Virus record (IMG/VR): IMGVR_UViG_3300008113_000966
Span: 1-25,489 of that record
Strand: one strand, 5' to 3'
Length of the DNA: 25,489 nt
Source: a virus
The notes under the pieces were generated by a model. The model was not told the origin of the DNA, ran no database searches, and was given only the letters and a program-made list of their open reading frames with translations. The translations under genes and the position numbers were made by a program. Shown here one piece after another: positions 1 to 7,115 of this stretch (position 1 is its first letter; each line of letters opens with the position of its first letter).

Positions 1-48
1 ACAGAGCAGTTCCCTGACATTGCAAACGCTTTAGACTGGGAGGTGTAA
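1..48 (+). CDS. 3' end of an unidentified upstream gene (partial)
   Basis: The window opens inside a reading frame whose last 15 codons end in TAA at 46-48; the peptide ends in ALDWEV. Too little is present to name the product. The stop abuts the next start at 49, and the last codons carry the GGGAGGTG block (about 40-46) that serves as ribosome binding site for the next gene, so the two are probably co-transcribed and translationally linked. Confidence 0.6.
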   Translation, partial: TEQFPDIANALDWEV

Positions 49-282
49 ATGCCTACTTATAGATTCCGAAACACAGAAACCGATGAGGTATTTGAAAAAT
101 GGATGTACATGGCTGAGAGGGAACAATTCCTTGAAGCCAATCCTAACCTCGTTCAGATGCCAACCCCACTGAATACAGTTGGTGAAGTTGGCGACTTCCA
201 AAACAAAACCGATGGAGGATGGAATGAAGTTCTCCATAAGGTCAGCAAAGTTCCAGGATCAACAGTAAAACCCTACAAGTAA
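49..282 (+). CDS. Small FmdB-like conserved cyanophage protein
   Basis: A 77-aa protein starting MPTYRFRNTETDEVFEKWM. The opening MPTYxF(R)xxETxExFE resembles the N-terminus of FmdB-type zinc-ribbon putative regulators, which in cellular homologues carry two CxxC pairs. This protein has no cysteine at all, so it cannot bind zinc that way; only the fold entrance and the region 'REQFLEANPNL' are kept. The start is chosen because ATG lies right after the upstream stop with a strong SD overlapping that gene's end. It is followed 4 bases later by the PhoH gene. Function unknown; a small DNA-metabolism accessory protein is a guess from position only. Confidence 0.75.
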   Translation: MPTYRFRNTETDEVFEKWMYMAEREQFLEANPNLVQMPTPLNTVGEVGDFQNKTDGGWNEVLHKVSKVPGSTVKPYK

Positions 283-286
283 TTAC

Positions 287-1036
287 ATGGCAAGAAAAAA
301 GCAAATCTCTCAAGTTGGCATTGGCATGAGTGCTAAGCAACTTCGTCGTAAGAAACCAATCAATGATGACTTCCTGGTTGACATTGAACCTCTTACAGAC
401 AACCAAAAAGTTTTGTTTGACGCATATAATCGAGGTCAAAATCTTTTTGCTTATGGTGCTGCTGGTACAGGTAAAACCTTTATCACTATGTACCTTGCAC
501 TGAAAGATGTTCTTGATTCCAACACACCTTATGAAAAACTTTATATCGTAAGGTCATTGGTAGCAACACGAGAGATTGGTTTCCTTCCAGGTGACCATGA
601 TGACAAGGCAGCACTTTACCAGATCCCTTATAAGAATATGGTGAAGTATATGTTTGAGATGCCTGATGATCCATCCTTTGAGATGCTTTATGGCAACCTC
701 AAAACCCAGGAAACTATTTCCTTCTGGTCAACTTCATTCATTCGTGGCACTACGTTTGATAATGCCATTCTTCTTATTGATGAATGTCAAAACCTGAACT
801 TCCACGAACTTGATTCGATCATCACTCGTGTTGGTGAAAACTGTAAAATCATGTTCTGTGGTGATGCAACTCAATCCGACTTGATTAAAACCAATGAAAG
901 GAATGGTATCGTTGATTTCACCAAAATTCTTATGGCTATGCCTGAGTTTGACTGTATTGAATTTGGTGTTGAGGACATTGTTCGATCTGGTTTAGTTAAG
1001 TCTTACATTGTTAACAAATTGGCACTAGGATTCTAA
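287..1036 (+). CDS. phoH: PhoH-like P-loop ATPase
   Basis: A 249-aa protein with a single RecA/helicase-type ATPase domain. The Walker A motif GAAGTGKT is at residues 57-64 and the Walker B block ILLIDECQN at 161-169, followed by a sensor-like stretch MFCGDATQSDL, all as in PhoH. The length fits phage PhoH proteins. PhoH belongs to the phosphate-starvation (Pho) regulon in E. coli and is a common cyanophage gene, but its biochemical role in infection is unsettled; RNA/DNA helicase or nuclease partner functions have been suggested. It lies in a replication/recombination cluster and its stop overlaps the next start by one base (TAATG), suggesting translational coupling. I see no convincing Pho box upstream. 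Confidence 0.93.
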   Translation: MARKKQISQVGIGMSAKQLRRKKPINDDFLVDIEPLTDNQKVLFDAYNRGQNLFAYGAAGTGKTFITMYLALKDVLDSNTPYEKLYIVRSLVATREIGFLPGDHDDKAALYQIPYKNMVKYMFEMPDDPSFEMLYGNLKTQETISFWSTSFIRGTTFDNAILLIDECQNLNFHELDSIITRVGENCKIMFCGDATQSDLIKTNERNGIVDFTKILMAMPEFDCIEFGVEDIVRSGLVKSYIVNKLALGF

Positions 1037-1713
1037 TGTTTACTCACCTTGATATTGAGTTTCCTGAAATGGAGACCACTTATATTGATGGAAATCGTTT
1101 TTACCCAACTCCAAATACAGGAAACCTCTATCCCTCGATCACTTCTATCACATCACATTACAACCGTGAAGTCTTTAAAACATGGAGACAACGTGTTGGT
1201 GATAAAGAAGCTGATCGAGTGATCAAGGAATCTACAACCAGAGGTACTTCTTTTCATAAGTCGGCGCAAGATTATCTGGAAAACAAACCAGTTGTGCATG
1301 ACAACGAAGAAATTGAATTCATGTTTGATGCAGTGAAACCTTATCTTGATAAGATAAATAATATTCACGCAATTGAAAAGTGTCTATATAGTGATGTGCT
1401 TGGCATCGCTGGGCGCGTTGATTGTATTGCTGAATATGAAGGCGAGCTTGCAATCATTGACTTCAAGACATCTAAAAAAATAAAACCCGAAGCTTGGATC
1501 CAGCAGTACTTTGTCCAAGAAGTTGCTTATGCTTGCATGTACTATGAGATGACTCAAAGTATTGTCAAGAAACTTATCACTATCATGGTAACTCCTGATG
1601 GTGAAGTTAAAGTATTTGACAAACGAGATAAAAAGGAGTATATTATATTACTAAAGAAGTACATTAAAACATTCGTAGAGGACAAACTAAAGGAGTATGG
1701 AAACAGTAAATGA
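1036..1713 (+). CDS. PD-(D/E)XK superfamily exonuclease (RecB/Cas4-like)
   Basis: A 225-aa protein with the ordered motifs of RecB/Cas4-type nucleases: RGTSFH at 69-74 (conserved His), GIAGRVDCI with Asp129, then IIDFKTSKK with Asp142 and Lys144 (the D-x-K core), and a following Q157-containing helix (QQYFVQEVAYA). These residues would coordinate metal and cleave DNA. No iron-sulfur cysteine cluster is apparent, unlike Cas4. Expected role is in recombination, DNA-end processing or host DNA breakdown alongside gp59 and gp32. The start overlaps the phoH stop; the end overlaps the gp33 start by 17 bases. Exact substrate is not readable from sequence. Confidence 0.88.
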   Translation: MFTHLDIEFPEMETTYIDGNRFYPTPNTGNLYPSITSITSHYNREVFKTWRQRVGDKEADRVIKESTTRGTSFHKSAQDYLENKPVVHDNEEIEFMFDAVKPYLDKINNIHAIEKCLYSDVLGIAGRVDCIAEYEGELAIIDFKTSKKIKPEAWIQQYFVQEVAYACMYYEMTQSIVKKLITIMVTPDGEVKVFDKRDKKEYIILLKKYIKTFVEDKLKEYGNSK

Positions 1714-1957
1714 CTTACAAACAGAATTAAAAACTAAATTTCTCAGTCAATCAAAGTTCTCCAGTGACATCGAAACATTCGTAAAGACTGGAGACATTAA
1801 TTACATTGAAGCAATCGTTCAATATTGTGAACAAAACAATATTGAACTTGAGAATGTTCCTAAACTTTTATCTAAACCTTTGAAAGAAAGGTTGAGATGT
1901 GAAGCTATTGAACTGAATTATCTTCGTCGTTCATCCAAAGCGAAACTTGCAATTTAA
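1697..1957 (+). CDS. gp33: gp33-like late transcription co-activator
   Basis: An 86-aa mostly helical protein placed immediately before gp59, the same order (33-59-32) as in T4. In T4, gp33 binds host RNA polymerase and the sliding clamp and, with sigma-like gp55, activates late promoters. The C-terminal half (KERLRCEAIELNYLRRSSK) fits the short, charged, RNAP-flap-binding character of gp33; T4 gp33 is 112 aa, and cyanophage versions are shorter. The start ATG lies within the nuclease gene with AGGAG just upstream, though only one base separates them. Assignment rests on synteny and size more than on strong sequence identity. TATAAATA/CTAAATA-type late promoters elsewhere in the window fit a gp33/gp55 system. 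Confidence 0.7.
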   Translation: METVNDLQTELKTKFLSQSKFSSDIETFVKTGDINYIEAIVQYCEQNNIELENVPKLLSKPLKERLRCEAIELNYLRRSSKAKLAI

Positions 1958-1958
1958 A

Positions 1959-2561
1959 ATGACACCCGTTGATTGCTATAGAACCTACTTAGCATTCAAG
2001 AATCATTTCTCCAAAGTTAATTACGATTACTTTAAATGCCAGGGTAAAAGTAAAGCATCGCCAGAAGCTTTCTATAAAAGAAAGGACAGGTATTTTTTTG
2101 AGAAAATGTCCAGGCAGAAAAGTGATCAAGAAATAAAAGAATACTTTCTTGCAAACTTTATTGAGTGTGATAATCCACAGAAGTTATGGATTGGTGAAAT
2201 CATTAACTCAGGAAATGATAATTATATTAAGTGGAAAACTAGAGCAGAAAAAATAACTTATAAGTTTAAAGAGGATATATCACATCTATTTGATGATGAT
2301 AAACTTGATGACGTGCTGAAGTGTAGGGTCGGTAATCACTCTAAACTTCTAAAAGAGCACATGATAAATAAGGTGTCCATCGAGACACTGGTGATACTGG
2401 ACATGATCTTGCATTATGTCAATGATTATGATAGACTGTTGGATGATCCCATTTGGGAGTTCTACAGTTTAAAAATTAAAAAGTATCGACCATTTTTAAA
2501 TATCGATTCTACACCGTTCAAAATAATTTTAAAGGAGAAAATTCTGAATGGAACTGACTGA
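1959..2561 (+). CDS. gp59: gp59 helicase-loader (T4 gp59 family)
   Basis: A 200-aa protein starting MTPVDCYRTYLAFKNHF. The N-terminal pattern (YRTYLAFKNHF..KNYDYFKCQGK-like, then FYKRKDRYFFEKMSR) is typical of gp59, which recruits the replicative helicase gp41 onto gp32-covered forked DNA. T4 gp59 is 217 aa, so the length fits. I start at ATG 1959, one base after the gp33 stop, rather than at the TTG at 1947, because MTPVD is the usual family start and needs no rare start codon. It precedes the gp32 region as in T4, with two small genes inserted between them. Confidence 0.88.
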   Translation: MTPVDCYRTYLAFKNHFSKVNYDYFKCQGKSKASPEAFYKRKDRYFFEKMSRQKSDQEIKEYFLANFIECDNPQKLWIGEIINSGNDNYIKWKTRAEKITYKFKEDISHLFDDDKLDDVLKCRVGNHSKLLKEHMINKVSIETLVILDMILHYVNDYDRLLDDPIWEFYSLKIKKYRPFLNIDSTPFKIILKEKILNGTD

Positions 2562-2772
2562 TCAGCAACAACATTTGAAAGCTTGCCTTGAGCAACAAAA
2601 AGCTTTGATTGATGAGATGCAATCTCTTCAATCGCAAACCGATGAGAAACGTGCTTTGGCACTGAAACTCCAAGGAATCATTGAGTACCTCCAAGGACAA
2701 GGAGTGGAACTTCCCAAAGAAGAACCCGAAGCAGCTCCAGAAGCTGAAGCTCCTGCAGCATCTGATGAGTGA
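2548..2772 (+). CDS. Small coiled-coil, acidic-tail conserved protein
   Basis: A 74-aa protein. Residues about 5-50 are a glutamine-rich amphipathic helix likely to form a coiled coil (MELTDQQQHLKACLEQQKAL), and the last 20 residues are alanine/glutamate/proline-rich (EEPEAAPEAEAPAASDE). AAGGAG about 10 bases upstream is a good ribosome binding site. It overlaps the end of gp59 by 14 bases and the next gene by 8, so it is part of the same coupled series. The acidic tail resembles the acidic C-terminal tail of single-strand binding proteins, but no function can be assigned from sequence. Confidence 0.7.
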   Translation: MELTDQQQHLKACLEQQKALIDEMQSLQSQTDEKRALALKLQGIIEYLQGQGVELPKEEPEAAPEAEAPAASDE

Positions 2773-3103
2773 TTTCTTTGATTCAGAAATCGTACAGAAG
2801 GAAATAGATATTATAAGTGCTTTGCAAAAACGTGTTTATCAAAGCACTTTACAATATCTTATGTATAATTATGAAGAGAAAAAACACCACATTCAGTTGG
2901 TAAAAGATCTCTTAGATAAGCAAAAAATCTTACATACCAGACTTTCCTTATCTGACGATCCAGATGCAAAGCGACTAATTGAAAAAATGCTTGCTGCATC
3001 TAAACGACTCGGTATGCCAAGTCATATGACCATGCGTGAAATATTTAATCACCTGGAAACCGAGTTACTAAAACTTGAAGAGCTACTTGACAACGAAGAG
3101 TAG
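2765..3103 (+). CDS. DUF1825-family protein (cyanobacterial-type)
   Basis: A 112-aa protein starting MSDFFDSEIVQKEIDIIS. The N-terminal signature FFDSEIVQ(x)E is the hallmark of DUF1825, a small helical family of cyanobacteria and their phages; the RLSLSDDPDAKRL and GMPSHMTMREIFNHL segments match the later helices of that family as I recall it. Function is unknown. The start is the ATG at 2765, which overlaps the preceding stop; an upstream in-frame ATG at 2681 would add a 28-residue lysine-rich run that is only a shadow of the preceding gene. Its 3' end carries the -35 of the gp32 promoter. UvsY, expected near here in some T4-like phages, was considered and not supported. Confidence 0.8.
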   Translation: MSDFFDSEIVQKEIDIISALQKRVYQSTLQYLMYNYEEKKHHIQLVKDLLDKQKILHTRLSLSDDPDAKRLIEKMLAASKRLGMPSHMTMREIFNHLETELLKLEELLDNEE

Positions 3104-3115
3104 CTCTGCTATATT
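3087..3115 (+). promoter_or_regulatory. Sigma-70-type promoter of gp32
   Basis: TTGACA at 3087-3092, a 17-base spacer, and TATATT at 3110-3115 (one mismatch from TATAAT). The -35 lies in the last codons of the DUF1825 gene. Transcription would start near 3122, giving a leader of about 30 bases before gp32. This looks like an early/middle promoter read by host-type sigma-70 polymerase. Confidence 0.75.
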
Positions 3116-3125
3116 ACCAAAGACC

Positions 3126-3145
3126 ACATCCAACGACATCCAACG
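3126..3145 (+). repeat. Tandem decamer in gp32 leader
   Basis: ACATCCAACG occurs twice head-to-tail (3126-3135 and 3136-3145), ending 6 bases before the gp32 ATG. The leader is G-poor, apparently unstructured, and has no Shine-Dalgarno motif. In T4, gp32 represses its own translation by binding its leader; the repeat could serve as an equivalent binding track, but this is inference. Confidence 0.7.
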
Positions 3146-3151
3146 AACCTA

Positions 3152-4078
3152 ATGTCCTTTTCCAATCTTAAAAAGCAATCCTCCCTCGGTAGTCTGACTG
3201 CCAAACTTCAAAAGGAGGTTGAAAAACTGAATAGCAGTGCTTCCAACAGCAACTCTGATGACCGTCTGTGGAAGCCTGAAGTAGATAAAACTGGTAACGG
3301 TTATGCCGTGATCCGTTTCCTTCCTGCCCCTGACGGCGAAGATATTCCCTGGGCAAAAATGTACAACCATGCCTTCCAAGGAACTGGTGGTTGGCTGATT
3401 GATAATTGCCTCACTAGCGTCGGTGGTAAGTGTCCCGTATGTGAGGCTAATACTCTCCTCTGGAACAGTGGCATTGATGCCAACAAAGAAATTGTGCGCC
3501 AGCGCAAGCGTAAGCTTTCCTACTACGCAAACATCTATGTTGTGAAAGATCCTGCTAATCCTCAGAACGAAGGTAAAGTCTTCCTCTATAAGTTTGGTAA
3601 GAAGATCTTTGACAAGATCGAAGCTGCCATGAATCCTGAATTTGAAGATGAAGAAGCACTGAATCCTTTTGACTTCTGGCAGGGTGCTGATTTCAAACTG
3701 AAGATCAAGAAAGTTGCAGGTTATTGGAACTATGATTCCTCTGAGTTTGCTCGTCCTTCTGCACTTCTTGATGGTGATGATGATGCACTTGAAGCAATCT
3801 GGAAGAAAGAATATTCTCTCGCTGAGATCACTGGTGGTGATCAGTTCAAGACTTATGATCAACTGAAGGATCGTCTCAACGTTGTTCTTGGAACTGGTTC
3901 CAATACTTCTTCTAAGCGTGATGAATCTTATGACGATGAGGATGAAGATCGTGGTTCTGCACGAGAACTGACTGATGATCTTCGTTCTGAACTGAGCAGT
4001 CTTTCTTCAAGCAAGTCTTCCTCTGTGGATGACGATGATGATTTGAGTTATTTCCAAAAACTCGCTGAAGAATTCTGA
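3152..4078 (+). CDS. gp32: gp32 single-stranded DNA binding protein
   Basis: A 308-aa protein matching T4 gp32 (301 aa) in all three parts. There is a basic N-terminal cooperativity segment (SFSNLKKQSSLGSLTAKLQK). The core holds a zinc site His73-x12-Cys86-x7-Cys94-x2-Cys97, near-identical in layout to T4's H-x12-C-x9-C-x2-C. The C-terminal tail is long and Asp/Ser-rich (about 255-300), the part that recruits partner proteins. It coats single-stranded DNA during replication, recombination and repair and works with gp59 upstream. It has its own promoter and a repeat-containing leader with no SD, and it is followed after 6 bases by an intrinsic terminator, so it can be transcribed as a single cistron. 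Confidence 0.97.
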   Translation: MSFSNLKKQSSLGSLTAKLQKEVEKLNSSASNSNSDDRLWKPEVDKTGNGYAVIRFLPAPDGEDIPWAKMYNHAFQGTGGWLIDNCLTSVGGKCPVCEANTLLWNSGIDANKEIVRQRKRKLSYYANIYVVKDPANPQNEGKVFLYKFGKKIFDKIEAAMNPEFEDEEALNPFDFWQGADFKLKIKKVAGYWNYDSSEFARPSALLDGDDDALEAIWKKEYSLAEITGGDQFKTYDQLKDRLNVVLGTGSNTSSKRDESYDDEDEDRGSARELTDDLRSELSSLSSSKSSSVDDDDDLSYFQKLAEEF

Positions 4079-4084
4079 TAAAAT

Positions 4085-4107
4085 GGGAGGCGAAAGCCTC
4101 CTTTTTT
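4085..4107. terminator. Intrinsic terminator shared by convergent genes
   Basis: GGAGGC (4086-4091), GAAA loop, GCCTCC (4096-4101), then six T's (4102-4107): a compact rho-independent terminator for gp32. On the minus strand the same hairpin is followed by CATTTTATC, a weaker T-run, so it may also stop the gp53 operon. The T-run overlaps the gp53 stop codon (4106-4108). Confidence 0.9.
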
Positions 4108-4756
4108 ATGCTCTTCTTGGATTAGATGCTCTTAATGTTCTTACGTCAACGTATTCTGAAGATGGTTCATTGAGGAATGCTCTTCTTAGATCCTCTTCAA
4201 TCAAACTGATATATTGAGATCTTAAAACATAAATGTTTCTCTTCTCTTCATTCTTTCTAAGTTCATATTGATAGTTAGAAATTGATTCAATACAATTTGA
4301 ATTCTCAATTAATCTTCCACCATCAGAATAACTGACAGTAAAATCAGACTCAACTACAAGACCTGCTGGTAGAATGATTCCAAAGTTATCTGCTACAACT
4401 TCTTTTGTTTCATAATGATGGATTGCTGCCAACTCTTCTGCAGTATATTTTTGATTCAAATAAATGTTTAAGTCTGCTTGACTTAAGGGCCAATCTTCTC
4501 TAATGTTTTGAATGTTATTTGTGATTAGAATCAACCAGTCTAATTCTGGATTGCCATAGAGTTCTTCAGCAACATTATCTGGACGATCATCTCCAATAAT
4601 ATTATATTTGTCAAACGCAGTAAAAATATTAATAAGATCTTCACGAATCTTTGCTCTCTTAAAAAGATTCTTAATCGTGGTGTAGTCACCAGAAGAAGTT
4701 CTCTCGTTTCTAAGAGATGGGTACTCTAGGTTTGGTAAGTATCTGAAATAAGCCAT
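4106..4756 (-). CDS. gp53: gp53 baseplate wedge protein
   Basis: A 216-aa protein beginning MAYFRYLPNLEYPSL. The N-terminal half (FTAFDKYNIIGDDRPDNVAE..., then ELYGNPELDWLILITNNI) is the characteristic gp53 core: the 'YG.PELDWLIL..NNI' block is shared with T4 gp53 (196 aa), the last subunit needed for wedge-wedge joining in the baseplate. No LysM-like C-terminus is evident; the C-terminal third is charged and helical (NEEKRNIYVLRSQYISLIEEDL). Last gene of the minus-strand operon; its start overlaps the gp48 stop, and its stop lies in the shared terminator. Confidence 0.88.
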   Translation of the reverse strand: MAYFRYLPNLEYPSLRNERTSSGDYTTIKNLFKRAKIREDLINIFTAFDKYNIIGDDRPDNVAEELYGNPELDWLILITNNIQNIREDWPLSQADLNIYLNQKYTAEELAAIHHYETKEVVADNFGIILPAGLVVESDFTVSYSDGGRLIENSNCIESISNYQYELRKNEEKRNIYVLRSQYISLIEEDLRRAFLNEPSSEYVDVRTLRASNPRRA

Positions 4757-6153
4757 TAGAATCCTACGCTATCTTCTGGTAAACCTGCATATTCATTAGC
4801 AAATAATGGTGTCAATTCATGGAACACAGCACTAATAACACTAGTTACTGGCTGTGAATCATCTCCATAAGCTGCCCAACCAACACCATCAGGAGTATAA
4901 TCGACACGGAAATCTAAAAGGGCACATATCTTTGGTTGGGGAAGTGCTTCGTTTCTTTGATTATTTGATTTCACATACTGGACAACAAATACATTAGGTG
5001 TTTCTATAAAGATAGTATCTGATTTCACATAAGGTAAACTATTTAATTTAAAGAAACGAATTAGTTGTCTGATTCTTCTAGAATCTTCAGAACTTCTTGG
5101 AGATAGTTTCCAAGAAAAATCAAATGATCTTAGTTTAGGTCCTCTGAAGAGAAGTTCAGCATTATTATTTACAACGCTACCAGTAGATCTTGCAAGAACT
5201 TGTAATGGATCTACTTGAAGACCTATCTTACCAGCAATTTCTGCAGTGACATCATTAAGAACTTGTGTTCTCAAATTGCCAGCTCCACCACCTCCAGCAA
5301 GATAAGCGTCTGCAAGAGCAATCCATGCTTCAGTTGCTTGGAAATTTTTAAATCCAGTGCGAAGTAAAGTTCCAGCATTTCCACCTGCACCATTTTCATA
5401 CTTATCACGAATAGCACTGAAGACTCCCAATGCCAAAGTATTAAGAGCACCTACTCCCCATTCTGCACCAACAGCATCTCTGATTGATAGAGGCATCGGT
5501 AGAATGACTTCACCTTTATAATCATATCCTTGTTCTAAATTAAGAATTTGATTATTACTTCCAAGACCTTCTGAATATATTTCTGCGTTTCTTCTTCCCT
5601 TTAGAAAATCCTGTTGAGGAGGAACATATTTTAATGCCTTGATTCTAATTGTATCTTGTGAATATGAAACACTACCGCCACCTGAACTTACAATTAAATC
5701 TGTAGGGAATACAATAACTCCACTAGTTTCTGGCTTTGTTTTGCTTACTAAAGCCGCTACATTTTCGGTGTTACGATTTCTAAAGTTGAATGATTCTTTA
5801 TCATTATTCTTTCTATCATTAACTACTTGTTCGGTTCTTTGTTTAAATAAATCAGCATCAGCAACGATGGCATTCGCAGTTGTATATTCAGAATATCCAA
5901 GAGCTTTTAATTGTGGATTTAATTGATCCTTTATGGAATTAGCAACTTCAATAGTTTTTTCTCTAGAAAATACTCCCTTGTCAATTTCTGTTCCAGCTAA
6001 ACCTGTGGTTAAAGTTTCACCCATGGAAACAATTTTACCATTTTGATCAAGATAAACTTGAACCTTATCAGTTCCAATTGCTGCTCTTGCTGGATTGTTT
6101 GAAACATCTATCGTAATCTGATTTACTCCCTTTAATGGTGTAATAACTGCCAT
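4756..6153 (-). CDS. gp48: gp48 baseplate tail-tube cap protein
   Basis: A 465-aa protein, longer than T4 gp48 (364 aa). The C-terminal third carries the tube-cap signature: FRGPKLRSFDFSWKLSPRSSEDSRRI (a strand-turn 'F.F.F...PRS..E...I' block also found in T4 gp48), then IFIETPNVFVVQYV and LLDFRVDYTPDGVGW. gp48 sits on the central hub and, with gp54, nucleates the tail tube. The central part (about residues 100-300) is glycine/asparagine-rich and less recognisable, probably a phage-specific insertion. It is embedded between gp53 and a 168-aa virion-type gene with one-base overlaps on both sides. Confidence 0.8.
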   Translation of the reverse strand: MAVITPLKGVNQITIDVSNNPARAAIGTDKVQVYLDQNGKIVSMGETLTTGLAGTEIDKGVFSREKTIEVANSIKDQLNPQLKALGYSEYTTANAIVADADLFKQRTEQVVNDRKNNDKESFNFRNRNTENVAALVSKTKPETSGVIVFPTDLIVSSGGGSVSYSQDTIRIKALKYVPPQQDFLKGRRNAEIYSEGLGSNNQILNLEQGYDYKGEVILPMPLSIRDAVGAEWGVGALNTLALGVFSAIRDKYENGAGGNAGTLLRTGFKNFQATEAWIALADAYLAGGGGAGNLRTQVLNDVTAEIAGKIGLQVDPLQVLARSTGSVVNNNAELLFRGPKLRSFDFSWKLSPRSSEDSRRIRQLIRFFKLNSLPYVKSDTIFIETPNVFVVQYVKSNNQRNEALPQPKICALLDFRVDYTPDGVGWAAYGDDSQPVTSVISAVFHELTPLFANEYAGLPEDSVGF

Positions 6154-6659
6154 TAGCTAGACCACACTTTGTTAGGTTTTACTCGTTGATTGTATTTATC
6201 GACAAATAGATCAGTAACAAACTGAGCTGATCCTCTCACATCTTCGTCTGGAACTCTATAGATTTTATCAATTCCTTGTGGATAATATGAGTGGAAACAT
6301 TTACTTGGTAAAGGTATATCAGAATCTACAGATCCTTCTGCTATAAACCCACGAATACTAGGATCTAGATAATGAAAATTCAACCCATAAATTAATCCTG
6401 TCTTGGAATCTATACTAGTTAGTTTTGCAAAAGGATAACGATCATAGAAAGGATAACGATCAGGAAATGATGCAGTGTAATTGAAATAATATATCTTACC
6501 AAGTTCTAAACCATAGGTATCATTGAAGTCACTATCTCGATACTTATTATTGACAGCTTCAAGTTCTTCAAATAATCTTGTTCTATACCAATCTTGTGAT
6601 TGGAATCTACCACCAAGTTCAGTTTTGATTTGGTTCTTAATTATTTCTGATGGCTTCAT
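6153..6659 (-). CDS. Conserved virion-type protein of unknown function
   Basis: A 168-aa protein. Residues about 50-100 contain LELGKIYYFNYTASF, then PDRYPFYDRYPFAKL, and IYGLNFHYLDPSIRG. The series 'Y.F.Y ... YDRYP ... GLNFHYL' recalls a domain I know from many T4-like and related myovirus structural gene clusters, where its function is unassigned. Position between gp4 (head completion) and gp48 (tube cap) suggests a head, neck or tail structural or assembly role. An 18-base tandem duplication (see repeat) encodes the doubled DRYPF. It overlaps gp4 by 4 bases (ATGA). I do not recognise it as T4 gp2, which is longer. Confidence 0.7.
   Translation of the reverse strand: MKPSEIIKNQIKTELGGRFQSQDWYRTRLFEELEAVNNKYRDSDFNDTYGLELGKIYYFNYTASFPDRYPFYDRYPFAKLTSIDSKTGLIYGLNFHYLDPSIRGFIAEGSVDSDIPLPSKCFHSYYPQGIDKIYRVPDEDVRGSAQFVTDLFVDKYNQRVKPNKVWSS
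6430..6462 (-). repeat. In-frame 18-base tandem duplication
   Basis: AAAGGATAACGATCA occurs at 6430-6444 and again at 6448-6462, a period of 18 bases (6 codons). On the coding (minus) strand it yields two successive DRYPF motifs. The copies are identical over 15 bases, which suggests a recent duplication or strong constraint on a repeated motif. Confidence 0.85.
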
Positions 6660-7099
6660 AATCCAAGATCCTCTTCGGTTAGTATTTTAAACGTCATGGA
6701 TCTGTCTTCACACCATTCCTTTGCAGCATCCCACTTAGCAACATTCTTTACATATTCAAAAACACTTTGCTTCCAATACTTTGTTTTTCTTTTTGGGTTC
6801 TGTGCAGGAGCAACAGTTTGTTTCTTTGGTTTTACTTCAATTAAATATTTCTTTATTGTACCACCCTTTTCTTTTACTTTGATATAAAAGTCTACAAAGT
6901 ATCTGTGATACTTATTATCCAGAGGAGACTTATATGGTATGACTATTTCTTCACTACCCCATTCTAAAACATTAGGATTACTATCACAGTATTTCATGAA
7001 AGTTAATTCCCAAGATGATCTGTAAATTATATTTGTCGGATCTCCCTTATACTTCTTATAATTCTTGGGCGAAAACTTTCCCTGGTAATACATATACAT
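6656..7099 (-). CDS. gp4: gp4 head completion protein
   Basis: A 147-aa protein that aligns well by eye with T4 gp4 (150 aa): GKFSPKNYKKYKGDPTNIIYRSSWE matches T4's GKWVPKNISKYRGDP..ITYRSNWE, and VLEWGSEEIVIPY, HRYFVDFYI, YLIEVKPKKQT and MTFKILTEEDLG follow in order. The D/E-x-K elements (FVDFYI ... IEVKPKK) fit the PD-(D/E)XK-like fold noted for gp4. In T4, gp4 is needed to finish DNA-filled heads before tail joining. First gene of the minus operon. Start may be ATG 7099 or the ATG two codons in (7093), which aligns better with T4; both follow a CTAAATA motif 17-23 bases upstream. Confidence 0.93.
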   Translation of the reverse strand: MYMYYQGKFSPKNYKKYKGDPTNIIYRSSWELTFMKYCDSNPNVLEWGSEEIVIPYKSPLDNKYHRYFVDFYIKVKEKGGTIKKYLIEVKPKKQTVAPAQNPKRKTKYWKQSVFEYVKNVAKWDAAKEWCEDRSMTFKILTEEDLGL

Positions 7100-7101
7100 A
7101 G

Positions 7102-7109
7102 TATAGATA
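7102..7109 (+). promoter_or_regulatory. Putative late promoter of plus-strand baseplate operon
   Basis: TATAGATA, one mismatch from the T4 late element TATAAATA, ends 21 bases before the ATG at 7131. It sits within 7 bases of the oppositely oriented CTAAATA, making this 31-base gap a candidate divergent late promoter for both structural operons. Confidence 0.4.
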
Positions 7110-7115
7110 CCAAAA

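Noticed and set aside
1947-1958. TTG starts at 1947 (gp59), 10282 (M15 protein) and 14661 (spike-like)
   Set aside because: Each has an ATG 2-4 codons downstream with stop/start contact to the previous gene, which is the rule in this window.
2681-2764. Longer start for the DUF1825 protein at 2681
   Set aside because: Adds 28 residues that only shadow the preceding acidic-tail gene; the family begins at (M)xxFFDSEIVQ, i.e. ATG 2765.
2765-3103. UvsY recombination mediator
   Set aside because: UvsY is a T4 recombination gene and was expected nearby, but the sequence starts with the DUF1825 signature and lacks UvsY-like features I know.
3149-3862. A 237-codon open frame antisense to gp32
   Set aside because: It lies wholly inside the strongly supported gp32 gene, has no recognisable domain and no promoter or ribosome site; it is a product of gp32 codon bias.
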